From contig NC_060213.1 of assembly GCF_021130785.1 (NCBI RefSeq), positions 65,262,001-65,326,000 of the forward strand: a stretch of DNA of 64,000 bases, read 5' to 3'. Source of the stretch: Homalodisca vitripennis. Taxonomy: Eukaryota; Arthropoda; Insecta; Hemiptera; Cicadellidae. Of the stretch, positions 1-10,850 are shown one piece after another (positions within the stretch are counted from its first letter, which is position 1; every line of letters starts with the position of its first letter). The notes beneath the pieces were generated by a model. That model was not told the origin of the DNA. It saw only the letters and a program-made list of their open reading frames with translations, and ran no database searches. The translations under genes were made by a program, and so were the position numbers.

Positions 1-39
1 ACAAATGAACGTAAATTTAATCATACATTTTTATGTACA

Positions 40-520
40 ACTAGCTATTTCCCGCGGCTTTGCACGCTGCTCGTAATCTTTGCCCGTGTATGAGCATTTC
101 TAGTTCAAGTGAATTATATTTCCAACGCCGATGTAGAGATTGCATTGATGTAACGATCAAGAAATCCGTCAAAAGTGTGTTTTACTCATACATTAACTTT
201 ATTATAAAGTGGTCTAACATTCAAGCTTTAAGTTCGACCATAAATTTATTTTAAAGACAAATATGCATCACAAATTATCGCCTTCAAATAGTGTTTGGGT
301 GTTTAATATACGTAACTGTTGCGTAATTGCAGTTTATAATGTGCAGGCACTTTGAAAACTTTTTTCTTTTGCAGCGCCACCTGGTGGTGAGTTACGTCAA
401 TGGGCATATTTTAAAAACCTTCCCCGTAGGAAAATACATATACGTTCAAATTTTCATAATGATTGGTCTCATAGTTCACGATTCCATAAAGGACAAACAT
501 CCATTTATATATATATAAAT
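40..520 (+). repeat. Interspersed retroelement-like repeat, copy 1
   Basis: The segment opens with ACTAGCTATTTCCCGCGGCT, continues through AGTGAATTATATTTCCAACG and AATTTTCATAATGATTGG, and ends in a short (TA)n run. A second, diverged copy lies at 18508-18740 and also ends in (TA)n, so two copies with the same order are visible in this window. Openings of the type CCCGCGGCTTCGCACGC with a simple-repeat tail are, from memory, common at the 3' ends of RTE-like retroelements or derived SINEs in arthropods. The family assignment is inference. No coding capacity remains: the small frames at 60-254 and 327-518 run across the repeat and resemble no protein I know. Confidence 0.6.
374..387 (+). promoter_or_regulatory. 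CTCF-like motif inside repeat copy 1
   Basis: The 14 bases GCGCCACCTGGTGG match the core of the reverse-complement CTCF consensus (GCGCCCCCTGGTGG) with one difference. Binding is not shown. The site lies in a repeat, so many genomic copies would be expected. Confidence 0.25.
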
Positions 521-3500
521 AATTTATTTGAGTACGTGTACGTTATCTAATATTAACAAAAATATATGGGTAATACTGTTCTTCTGGTAAAATTAAAATG
601 GGAGCTATTCATCTTACTTAATGAATAAAAAAGTGAAAAAATATATGAAATTAATTTTTAAAAAGCAGTTCAAAGCGGAAATTTACTTCCTGGTATGCAT
701 GCAGCTTTTACGAGTAAATAATATTAAATCATATTTTTTTGAAGTTGAAATAGCTTACATTAATTAATTTCAAATTGTATCATAGATTTTCTTTTGTATA
801 TATTAAGAATACCTAGCATAGAAAACTGTATTTTTAGTAAATATTTATTTAATTTATAGTAAATTATTGTAATTTTTACAAAATGTATGAATATATATTC
901 CCCCAATAAATAATTAAATAAGAATTGAAAGAGTGTTTATTGTAACATATAAACTTAATAATTGAGCAATACTAGGCTTTAAAATGTCAAAAACACCTAT
1001 AAATGTGCAAAGTATTTAATTTTATAGGTAAAATTACTGTATGCTTATTATATTTTTTATATATGCCTATAATTATAATTAAATTATTCATCTGTGAAAT
1101 AACAGTGTCTTCAACCTTCGTTATTTTATTTGCTTTAAAAAAATACTGCATTATTTTTTATAATAATTAGTTTTCATAATAATTGAAGAAATAACTTCTC
1201 TCGTTTGTATATTATTAAAAAACAAATTTTTAGATTTGTAATAAAACTATATAAATACTTTTATTATAGCTATTGTTCTTTTAATAACTGTGTTTATTCT
1301 TAATACTTTAGTATTTTATATTTGACCACGTTTAGTAAATATTGGTACAAGGACAAAGGAGTCTTTATGAATATATATTCACATGAATTATCATGTCACA
1401 CTCTCTGCCATTCAGACAATAGACCGCCACAACTCGCACAGCTGATAATACTGCGAGTAATCACCGGCCGTACTCTGTAAACAATAGTCGGCTTCCAATT
1501 CGATAACTGTCAGAAATTTATAATCCTGCAAAGCATGAACAAAGTTTGTTTTACAGAGATATATTTTTACAGAGAATTTACAGAGCTGGCAGCTAAATCA
1601 CAGAGCTATGGGTGATAAAGTGATTTAAACATAGGATATATTGCAATCGGCACAGTACACGAATGATACTTGCATTGTATTCTTAATCTTGGAGAAGACT
1701 AGTATTAATAAAGGGTGTATAAAAAGTAAGGACCCCTCCCTTTATTGTCTTCCTGAAGTTATATAAGGAGATATTTTTTGGGTAATGGTGAAATGCGAAA
1801 AAGAAGTTTCATTTGATAATTTGGAAAGAGAAAAGAGATAGTAATCTCTAGTTTGCATCATTGTTTAAGTTGGTTTAATACTCTTCAAAATGAGGGCTCA
1901 CTTGAAAGGGAATTTTTTGGGGCCACAACAAAAGGATCAAAATCATGGCTGCTACTGTTACATTTCTCGGTAGGTTTCTACAAAACTTTTTTAAATATAG
2001 TAGATAATTATACCAAAATATCAGAAAATTCTCATAAAAAGTCAGAAAATGTATGAACCTGATAAGCCAAAAGTTATGAAATGGGGTATTTAATTGATTT
2101 TATAAAATATTTTAATAATCAAATGTTCGCTAAATTCGTATATACACAACCAAGTAAGGAATTACCATGGTCTCTTATTTAATATTTGACTTGAGGTACG
2201 TATTCTTATTTTTTATTTTTCAAGAGAGAAAACTATATGTTTTGTGTATATAAATTGCAAGAATAAAATAAAAATAAATAATAATAACCAAAAACAATCT
2301 AGAACTTCATGAAAGCAGTAAATACCTATTTGACCTGCAGATAATGGTCAAATTTGTTCGTTACATAGTAGTAAACTTAAAGCTTTGTCCATTTTAAGGC
2401 GCATAGTTAAATTATGTATGACCAATGAAAGAATAGAATTTGTATAAATGTTTAGATGTTCGTTTCTGTTTTTTGAAGAACTTAAATTTTAAACAAAACG
2501 TATTTTAAATGTATATTTCCAATAAAACTAAAACAATGATAAATTATAAAGAGGGGAGAGTTGAGAAACGATATGGTAGAAAACTATCCTCTACAACTCA
2601 CTCGCGGTCGAGACCCTCCACTTGATAACCTATAGGGAACAAAAATTCTATTGAAATAAACTTGAATATACCATCAAAAGAAACCATGATAGCCCGTGGT
2701 TAACAAGAACTTTATTTGCCTCAAAAAGAGAGTAAACTTATATTCATTTTCAATTAAAGGGAGCTAAAACTTTTCGAATAAATAAAGATATAGTGGTAAT
2801 TGTGAAGGGATTATGATAAAACCAAAATTGAGATGAACAGGTATATTATTGGTTTTAAGAAAGAATCACAGCATAATAATTATACCGTAATACAATAATG
2901 CGCATTAGTTTGTACGTTATGCAGTTATATAAAATTTTATAATATTAAGACAAAAAAGAATGTGCAATCGATATTAGTCTGAAGCTATCGAGATTAAAAC
3001 TTCTATGTTTTTGAATATGAATAGCTTTAATAATCTTAAAGTCTGTTATGAAAGCAACCTGAGTTGTCGAGTCGAACTAGAAAGATAAGGTAAACGGTAA
3101 CTCAAAATTTTAATATTTGATGAGTAAAGGAGACAAGTATATAATAAGTTGTAATACTCTTGTTAGGAAGGATGAAGGCATCCAAATGTTCAAATAACTG
3201 AATTTTGAGAATGAAAGTTTAATTCAATACACTAAAGGGTAATGGAAACTTTGTAAAATTAGATTAAACAACCGTAAGACTGGCCTGTTTATTGAAAGGA
3301 CAGGAATTATTTTAATACAATAGAGTTGCTGTCGATAAACTAATTAAATAAAATTTCAGGAGATTTGAGAGTTGATAAATTAGTTATATCAAACATTTTT
3401 AAAATTATCAATACCATACCTTTCGATGTCATACTAAAGGGGATACCTATAATAGTTTATCTTAGATTGAATTAAATGCTCCAAAGAAAATCTATGGATT

Positions 3501-3900
3501 TTCGTTGATTTATAATCGTTTAACCTGGTAAAGTTATTTACCAATTGCTTACATGTTTTTGTATCGTACTTAATGTATGAAAACCCTAGATTATATAAAA
3601 AAGTAACAAAATATCGTGATTTGTAAATAATTATCTAGAATTTAGTATTTTCTATGTTAATATTAGTTTATCTCGCCGTGGGTCTAACGCGTTTGCGCGC
3701 GAAACATGCGTTGTTTCAAATATTAAAAACCTATGTAATAAATATTATTTGTAAAATACATTACAATTCTTAAAGAAAAGATATATAAAGTAAGTTCAGT
3801 AAAATATAGTATAACATATTAAGTATAATTCTGGAAGCTCTTTTTTACCTATAAATTTAAGATAAAGGATAGGGAATGTCACTTGTAATAAGTAGCCACT
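521..3900. other. A+T-rich stretch with no recognisable gene
   Basis: Stops are dense in all frames and I see no conserved protein, RNA gene or clear transposon end. Two slightly GC-richer patches stand out, at about 1385-1520 and 3670-3712, but I cannot identify either. A fragment at about 1710-1790, with GTATAAAAAGTAAGGACCCC, could be a transposon edge. I found no partner for it in this window. Confidence 0.6.
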
Positions 3901-3901
3901 G

Positions 3902-4118
3902 CATTTTTTTCTTTTATTAGTTCAATTTATTGTATCATATAAACAATTCTAAGAAACTTCATTTTTTTAGTAGAGTAGGGAAACTTCAAGTTGGTAACTG
4001 TAACCTTAACTTTTATTTTAGGTCTTGTCATTTTGTCATTACGTAACAGTGATTTAAGTACTGTATTTTTCTTTTATTAGTTTAATTTTCTGTATCGAAT
4101 AAAGAGTGTTTAAAAACA
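3902..4118 (+). repeat. Diverged direct repeat pair
   Basis: About 55 bases at 3902-3957 (CTTTTATTAGTTCAATTTAT followed by TGTATC) recur in diverged form at 4060-4115 (CTTTTATTAGTTTAATTTTC followed by TGTATC). The spacing of about 158 bases suggests an old local duplication. No function is visible. Confidence 0.5.
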
Positions 4119-7100
4119 AATATCTGGTATATTATTATAAATATCCATTATCATCAAAGTAGTGATACCTCGTATGAATAGTAGCCTACTATGGGTAGTG
4201 ATTTCTAGTATGTACACGTATGTAAATGAGTTTTAAGTAATGATACCTCGTAAGTGTTATAAAATTTAAGCCAAAGTGAATTATAATCTAAACTTTTTAT
4301 CCATCACAATTATTATTGACAGTAAATAAAAAATACTTAATTTAAGTAAAAACAAAATTTATTTAATTAGTTTTTTCTATCTCCTGAAAAGTTGCTAGTT
4401 TGGACATACCAGTTATCACATGTTAAGGAGCAAATACAACAATTTTCCAGAGAACCTAAAAGTCCCTTAAATATAAAGTAGTTTTTTATGTAATTGGGTG
4501 GTGACTAATAACTTGACTTAAGCTTTATAAATTATGAAAGGTATGAATAATAATAATATACTCTCCGACCACTTGCAATTTTTTGTATTGCAGCATTATT
4601 AAAAACGCAATCCTTGTCCCAAAACTTAACTGGGAGGCATGAATTATTCCCAGATTTTTCGATAGGGATAACCCCTCCGTTAGGTCATCCTAGATACGCC
4701 TACGACATGAGTAGAAATTTAGCATATCTTAATTCAAATATTAAAAGTTTTAAGACCTGTTCCACTTCGATTTACTGGGCCTGCACTTGTGACATGAATA
4801 TCAAATGGACTTTTAAATTAGTTTTCAAACATACATCAAACGCTGGTGTAAATAATTAAACTGAATTTCATTACAAATAATCGCAATATAGGTTATTAGA
4901 TTTAATTAAATGTGTGCTTTTTTGAAATTGTCTTAAAATATAATGAGCCTTGTTTAAATAAGTGTGTACCTATCGCATAAATTGGTTGAAATTATCGTTG
5001 AAGGTAAAGTCACGTTAAGTGAGTAATAGCATACTTACAGTTGCAGAAGATTATTTTCAAATATTTGCTTTAATTAGCAAATTCTAATGTCATTAAATTT
5101 TAAAAAGTTGTTTGGTAAAGTTGTATTTAAGCTTGTTACAAAGTTTCCCATTCCAGTTCTTTTGAACACTCAAGACGTAGCTATTTAATTTAATTGGTTA
5201 GTCAATTTACAGGATTTATTTAAGTGTAAATTCAATGAGTGACTAAACAAACTTTGCAAGTTCTCAATTATATACTTTACGTCTTAAAATAGTTTTTAAT
5301 TGAACCGTTAATGGCAATAAAGAATAGATGTACTTGGTCGATGGTATTTTAGTTATTAAATTCAAGTTCATACACTAAACTTTGGGGATTATTAAAGTCA
5401 AGAAAATCGTTAGTATTTCATTTTTATGCTATAAACACATAATGAGTTAAATTGTGCTAAAACAATTGTCAAAACTGTATTAATTAATCAGCATGATTAT
5501 AATTAATTTGAAAAAAACAACTTTATCAAACAACACATCTTTTTTAAATAATGCAAAAAGCAATAGTTTACTTTTTGTGAATAATAATTTAAATTACTAG
5601 ACACCGTTTCGTTTAGTGAATAAACAATATTATATTGCCGTTCTTAACTGAAAAAGCTTTAAAAGATTATAATTTTTAAAGTTTTTTAATAGGTAAAGTT
5701 TATGTAAAATTTCAGTTTCTAGCCACCACGTTGGACTATTTCTGAGGCTCATTTTTAGTGGTTTATATTTCGGAAAAAAAGCAAAGGTTCTGAAATGCAA
5801 GATGGTTAAACGGTTTCCTGTATAACTTCACATACGTAACAGGATTAAAAACACTATAATGCAAAAAAAACAGATTGATATATAAAAAAACTAAACACTC
5901 TAAAACATTTCAATATTAAATTTTTTTATTTAAATAAAGTAATATTTGTAAATAACTACTCTCATTCATTCTAAATTAGTTTAACATGAAGTATGACCAA
6001 AATATAAAAATCTAATTTTTGCATATCACCTTTAAGTAGTACATTATGACCAGGTCATTATAATACATATCGTAGTATTGTTGAGCAATACCTATTACTC
6101 ATTTTAAAGCAATTACAATGAACAATTATGTCCCATGCTACATGTACGGACATGTAGACATATTTTGGGACTTGAACGAAAAACTTCAATAATGTAGTAT
6201 TTGGTAAATACAAATTTCATTCCCGCCTGATGTTAAGTAAACGTGTGAATTTCACATGTATTTCTCAGAAGCGTACTACATTTTATTTTATTCTACAATT
6301 TCCTGGATTCACAATCCACAATATTCGTGGATTCAACAAAAAAGTCCATCCGAATGCTGAGCTTTGCTGACATGATTGGTTGTTGGTCAACAGTTGTGTC
6401 ATTTTCCAGGCGGCCACATTATTGGTGGCTTAGCTAGCACATTTTCTCCATACACGGTCACAAAAATAGTTTCTATATTGTTAGAAAAAGGTTTGGTTTT
6501 TACTCCAAAACGAGTCATAATTAAATGGAGACAACCCAAAATATGTGTAACAGTTTGATTTATTGACTTGTACATCAAAATATGATTTAGTGCAAGTTAT
6601 GGATTTCATATAGAAATCTTAATTTTGGGTTTTCACAGCGCAAAATAATATTTTATAGAACCGCTTCTGAGCTGTAATCCTTTGATATTCTAAAATGAAA
6701 TTATTTAATGATAACATAAATTGTATATTAACCACTCTTATACAATATTAAATATCTACAGGACTTTGACAGGTTTTGTAAGCAATTATTATAATAATAC
6801 CAAGCTTTAAACTTTCTAATAGAAATTAAATTGAGAGACCTCTTATTGATTTCCGGATAAAACAATTAATCTTTGCCTGCCGCATAATTCATAGTGTCAA
6901 TTGATTATCATAATAATTAGTTTATTTATACTGATCTTAAATTATTATTTAAAACCACATGACCTATAAATATGATTCGTTACAAAAATTTAATCTCTCT
7001 TTGAACTACAAAAAATTTACTATGGTAAATTTTCCTTGGAAAAAAGATATTTCTGGGTTATAATTCTGTTTTGGAAAACTTTTAGGCATGCCTAATCTCG

Positions 7101-7414
7101 ATATAAAATTAGTATTGAGTATATACTATGTATAGTAGTATTACTATGCTACTAAGACAATCATACTTTGTTACATAAGCAGAATCAACTCACAAGTATT
7201 TTGAGGTTCAAAGTAATAACGAAATAATCGTCTTAAAGCAATTAAACATCACATTTGACCAAGATATTACTAAAATGAATCAACATCTTCAAAAAGCTAT
7301 AACAAGTGTCAGACATTTTCGCCTTATAGATTAAAAGCTAACGTGTTAAAGGAAGCTAGTTTAAAACTTTAGGTTATGTCTATTACTGTACCAAAAAATT
7401 AACATAATCACTGT
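4119..7414. other. A+T-rich stretch with no recognisable gene
   Basis: The two longest frames (81 codons at 4614-4859 and 60 codons at 6376-6558) show no motif, no convincing start context and no splice-bounded structure. I read them as chance. No repeats of note were seen. Confidence 0.6.
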
Positions 7415-7441
7415 AAGGTGGTAAGCTTTTATTACCACCTT
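7415..7441. repeat. Short perfect hairpin
   Basis: AAGGTGGTAA at 7415-7424 and its exact reverse complement at 7432-7441 form a 10-bp stem with a 7-base loop. It may be incidental, and I see no flanking element. Confidence 0.5.
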
Positions 7442-7782
7442 AAAATAGGAGGTTCAATTTTTAGCACTCCTAAAAAATCCAAAATACATGATAGATACGA
7501 AGATACTAATACATGCATTGCACAGATTGGAGATTCCGAATTCAATTAAATACGTTTCTGATTGATCGTTGCAGAGCCTATTACTCGAGGGGTTGGAAAC
7601 ATTTAGTTTTGCCTGTTTTTTTCATTCCGAGCGATATATCAGGAACAAAATTTTATTGTGAAGCTTCGTTTGTATACATGCAACATAGAATTCGATGGTG
7701 TATGTTACACCATTGTAAAAGAAACAGGATTTCTTCGGACATTTGCCATCGTTCAGTGAAACAAGAAATCAGTAACACTACG

Positions 7783-7814
7783 TTTCGAGATCTGCAATCT
7801 GATCTCTTCTTCAG
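7783..7814 (-). ncRNA. CTGAAGA-hairpin-CGAAA motif (hammerhead-like core), left arm
   Basis: On the minus strand the order is CTGAAGA, one A, stem GAGATC, an 8-base loop, stem GATCTC, then GAAAC. It is the mirror image of the motif at 8160-8191. The resemblance to a hammerhead CUGANGA-stem II-GAAA core is partial: there is one extra base before the stem and no convincing stem III. Confidence 0.25.
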
Positions 7815-8159
7815 GTAAAGAACTAACCTAATACATAATTACAAACTAGGTTAAAATAAACAAATCTTACCAAAGCGTTGTGGCACGCCTAGGTCAGGAA
7901 TCACAACCACCATGTTGTTTGTTAACTTTACTGACTCTATAACCATGCACTTAATAAAAAACTATACAAAACACTAATCATTATAACTGAACTACGGAAT
8001 ACAGGTCACAATACGTCTTCATTCGTCTACTGACCACCTACGACGAATTCCTGACCTGATAGATTCCTACCTAGATTCCTGACCTAGGCGTGCCACAAGG
8101 CTTTGGTAAGATTTGTTTATTTTAACCTAGTTTGTAAATGTATTAGGTTAGTTCTTTAC

Positions 8160-8191
8160 CTGAAGAAGAGATCAGATTGCAGATCTCGAAA
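8160..8191 (+). ncRNA. CTGAAGA-hairpin-CGAAA motif (hammerhead-like core), right arm
   Basis: CTGAAGA (8160-8166), A (8167), GAGATC (8168-8173), an 8-base loop, GATCTC (8182-8187) and GAAA (8188-8191). The two 6-base strands pair perfectly. The same arrangement recurs at 39642-39673. Ribozyme activity is speculative. Confidence 0.25.
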
Positions 8192-8530
8192 CGTAGTTTT
8201 ACTGATTTCTTGTTTCACTGAACGATGGCAAATGTCCGGAAAAATCCTGTTTCCTTTAAAATCCTTCCATCGTCAAAAATAACCTTCAAAAAAAGGACAC
8301 CATTGTATTTAGTTATTGATGAGCGTTATTGAACTTTTATACTGGCTAACCATGATTGCAACAAGAAAATCTCAGAATAATCATTGTTAAGCAAACTGTG
8401 TACAGTTATAACAGACGTTTTAGATTGTAACACATCTAGTCTAATGAAATAAGCAACACAGCGAAAGTTTGCATGCAATCTCAGCGAAGCCTGTCACGCT
8501 ACAAGTGATGTGGGGTACACTTCTGTTGCA

Positions 8531-9335
8531 ATATATGTTTATCAGATATATAAATATGTCATTTCTTTATTGCTAGTGGCAGAGCCAATATTTCCATGAA
8601 ATATAATTATAATATTAACGATGCTAGTTGAAAATAGATATAGTTGAAAAGTAATAAATAAAATATACTAGCAAGATTTATTACAGTAGTTATAAAATAA
8701 CTGCATCTTGAGTACGAATATGAACAACAACAAGAATTGTTTATGACTTAATACAACAACATTAAATATATTAATCATATTATGATTGTAATATAACTAA
8801 AAATAAAGATGCATAACGATAACATACAAAGTAGATAGTAATTTTGGTGTAGACTAGGAAGTGTCAGATTAAATTTTAGAAATGTATATAATTACAGTCT
8901 AAATTGCGTTCCATTATATATTTTATTTATTTCATACGAATGTTTCATCCAAACATGATTCAACACAGTAGACAGATTAATTCTGTATTTAAAAAAAGAA
9001 GTGTTCCTATATAAAAATTCTAAAATCCACCAAACTAATTGAAAATGTAAAAGGTCGCCAAAACAAGCCAACTCTATGCATAAATAAAACTGTGGTGACC
9101 GAGCTTTAAACAAGTTATTCTAATCCGGTGAAAGATGGGATCTCTGGAAGTAACAAATAACGCAAAACGGCGGTGATACATTGCAATCCGTACAATTTCC
9201 ATAATTCCGCGTGACAGCCGCGTCATATTTCACCGTTATTTAGCGTGCCCGCTTTGGTATCTAAAGGTGTTACAAGTATTGTTTGTAGCTCCCTTGTTTT
9301 TATGGTAATCTATACTAATCGTACCTTATTGTAGA
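8531..9335. other. A+T-rich DNA ending in a GC-richer island
   Basis: 8531-9120 is featureless apart from a 73-codon minus frame (8892-9113) with no recognisable motif. 9120-9330 is clearly richer in G+C, with GATACATTGCAATCCGTACA and CGCGTGACAGCCGCGTCA. It could be an old promoter or conserved non-coding element. I cannot tell from one sequence. Confidence 0.4.
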
Positions 9336-10010
9336 TAGATTAGCTGAGCGTTAGCGAAGCCTATTACTCGAGAAGCTGGAAAGATTTAGTTTCTGTCTGT
9401 ATATCTATATGTCTGTCCGCTTGATATCTCGAAAATTACTGAACTATAGACTGAAATCGTGCATGAAACTTCTACATGGAAAATGAGTTTAGTGATGGTA
9501 AATATCACTACAGGAGAATTTTCTATGCGTTAGCAAATATCTTTACATTGGCCTTATGGGTAATAATATGGCACTGGGAAAATAGCATAATAAATATTTT
9601 TTTTAAGAAACTGAGTGCAATCATATGAAATTTTAACAAGTGAGATAAAATTCATAGAGTAAGAAGAAAATTTAATACACTAGAGTTAATAGTAAAATTC
9701 GGTGTCAATATATTCAACGCCTTCAGCACTCTATTAATAGATTTTATCGTGTAAAATATCAACACGATAGTCTACTTATCCATTTTATTTTGTGCTAAAT
9801 TTTTGAGTACACTTTTATTATTTAAACACTGATATGAAAACCAAATTTATAAACAAAAATGTGAATTTATCATGTGCCAAGATATCTCAAGAAATATTTA
9901 ATTTGTAAACTTATAGTCTTCCATGAATTTTAATTTCTCAATGTACAAGTCCTGTGATGGTGCATTCCCCACGATCGCTGAGCTGAAATCTATCACACTA
10001 TTCGTCTAGT
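9336..10010 (+). repeat. Family A interspersed repeat, copy 2
   Basis: This copy starts with TTAGCTGAGCGTTAGCGAAG and CCTATTACTCGAG, then a run of CTGTCTGTAT-type sequence, then CATGAAACTTCTACATGG. It has a later block with AAACTGAGTGCAATCATATG, which also occurs beside the copy near 39800. The far end, near 9975, shows GATCGCTGAGC, resembling the opening of the next unit. It is the most complete copy in the window. No reading frame is conserved between copies, so it is probably a non-autonomous element. Confidence 0.65.
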
Positions 10011-10355
10011 GGCGACTTCTACTACATTTTATTGATTTTTCTTCTGTCGAATTCATCAATTGTTTATGTGTCTGAGAATCGGTTTAAGTGTGTCAAGGTA
10101 TTTCTATCGTTTGAATAGTTAACCCTTTTGATCCTCTCCTATTTTGACCCCATCAAATTAAGTGTGATTGACGATCAATTTTTTTCATAGAGGAATCAGT
10201 TTCAAGAAAAGTTGTATGTACACAATTAGCACAACCTGGCTCATGGCTTCTAGCATATAATATGCTATAATAGCATATAATAGCATGAAGGATGTTTTGT
10301 AGGAATTTTATATGACTCAAACGAGAGTGTAACTTTATTAAGACTACACATAGGC

Positions 10356-10850
10356 AAACAATATTATTATCTAGTTTTGTAAATAAATTACTGTATTTTT
10401 TGTAATTTACTTACTCTTATCGCAACGATGAGCATACTGCTAATAATAATAGTTCCTTTCAACTACGAACAGGAATTATATTTATTTTTAATTGTTGGTT
10501 AAACAATGAGGAGCGAAGATAGAATATTTTTTCTATGTTAATTTGTTTTTTTATCAACAATTAAACTAAATAACCAAGACCCATTTCTGTATCAATATGT
10601 GACGTATTTTAAATATCTTTATATTATTGACAAAATATTATTATATAGTTTTTAAATGTATTACTTATTATTGTTTGTAATGTATACAATCTTTTGGGAA
10701 CAATGAGCACACGCCTAACAATAATAGTTCCATCGAACTACAAACAGGATTAATTTTCTTCATACGTGCTGTCAACAATGAAACTGGTGTACTGGTATGT
10801 CACGTATTATAATTACGTTTATATTAGTGACAGTATATTCATTATCCAAC
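10356..10850 (+). repeat. Diverged tandem duplication, unit about 273 bp
   Basis: Unit 1 (about 10356-10628) and unit 2 (about 10629-10850) align in order. Examples are AATATTATTATCTAG against AATATTATTATATAG, CTAATAATAATAGTTCC against CTAACAATAATAGTTCC, and a GTGACGTATT-type block against GTCACGTATT. Unit 2 is shorter because of internal deletions. I see no coding signal. Confidence 0.65.

Larger units (their letters stand above)
7718..8296. mobile_element. Inverted-arm (foldback-like) element, copy 1, with 11-bp flanking duplication
   Basis: Two arms of about 185 bp (7718-7902 and 8074-8258) are inverted copies of each other at very high identity, separated by a spacer of about 170 bp. The right arm continues to a longer end with CCATCGTCAAAAATAACCTT. 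The sequence ACACCATTGTA occurs exactly at 7707-7717 and 8297-8307, immediately outside, and reads as a target-site duplication. Removing the element rejoins a family A repeat. Two further copies lie at about 39360-39771 and 60216-60583. All three left arms begin near GGAAACAGG or a close variant, and all three right arms end near AAACTTCA. No protein is encoded. A long target duplication with asymmetric ends fits a retroelement or Penelope-like origin better than a cut-and-paste transposon, but that is inference. Confidence 0.75.
7557..8530 (+). repeat. Family A interspersed repeat, copy 1 (split by a nested element)
   Basis: The left part (about 7557-7717) carries GAGCCTATTACTCGAGGGG and the following pyrimidine-rich sequence typical of this family. 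The right part (about 8297-8530) has the later family segments, including AAGAAAATCTCAGAATAAT and GCAATCTCAGCGAAGCCTG. An inverted-arm element at 7718-8296 interrupts it. Other copies of the host repeat lie near 9336, 30047, 31989 and 39150. It is non-coding in all frames. The class is unknown. Confidence 0.6.
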
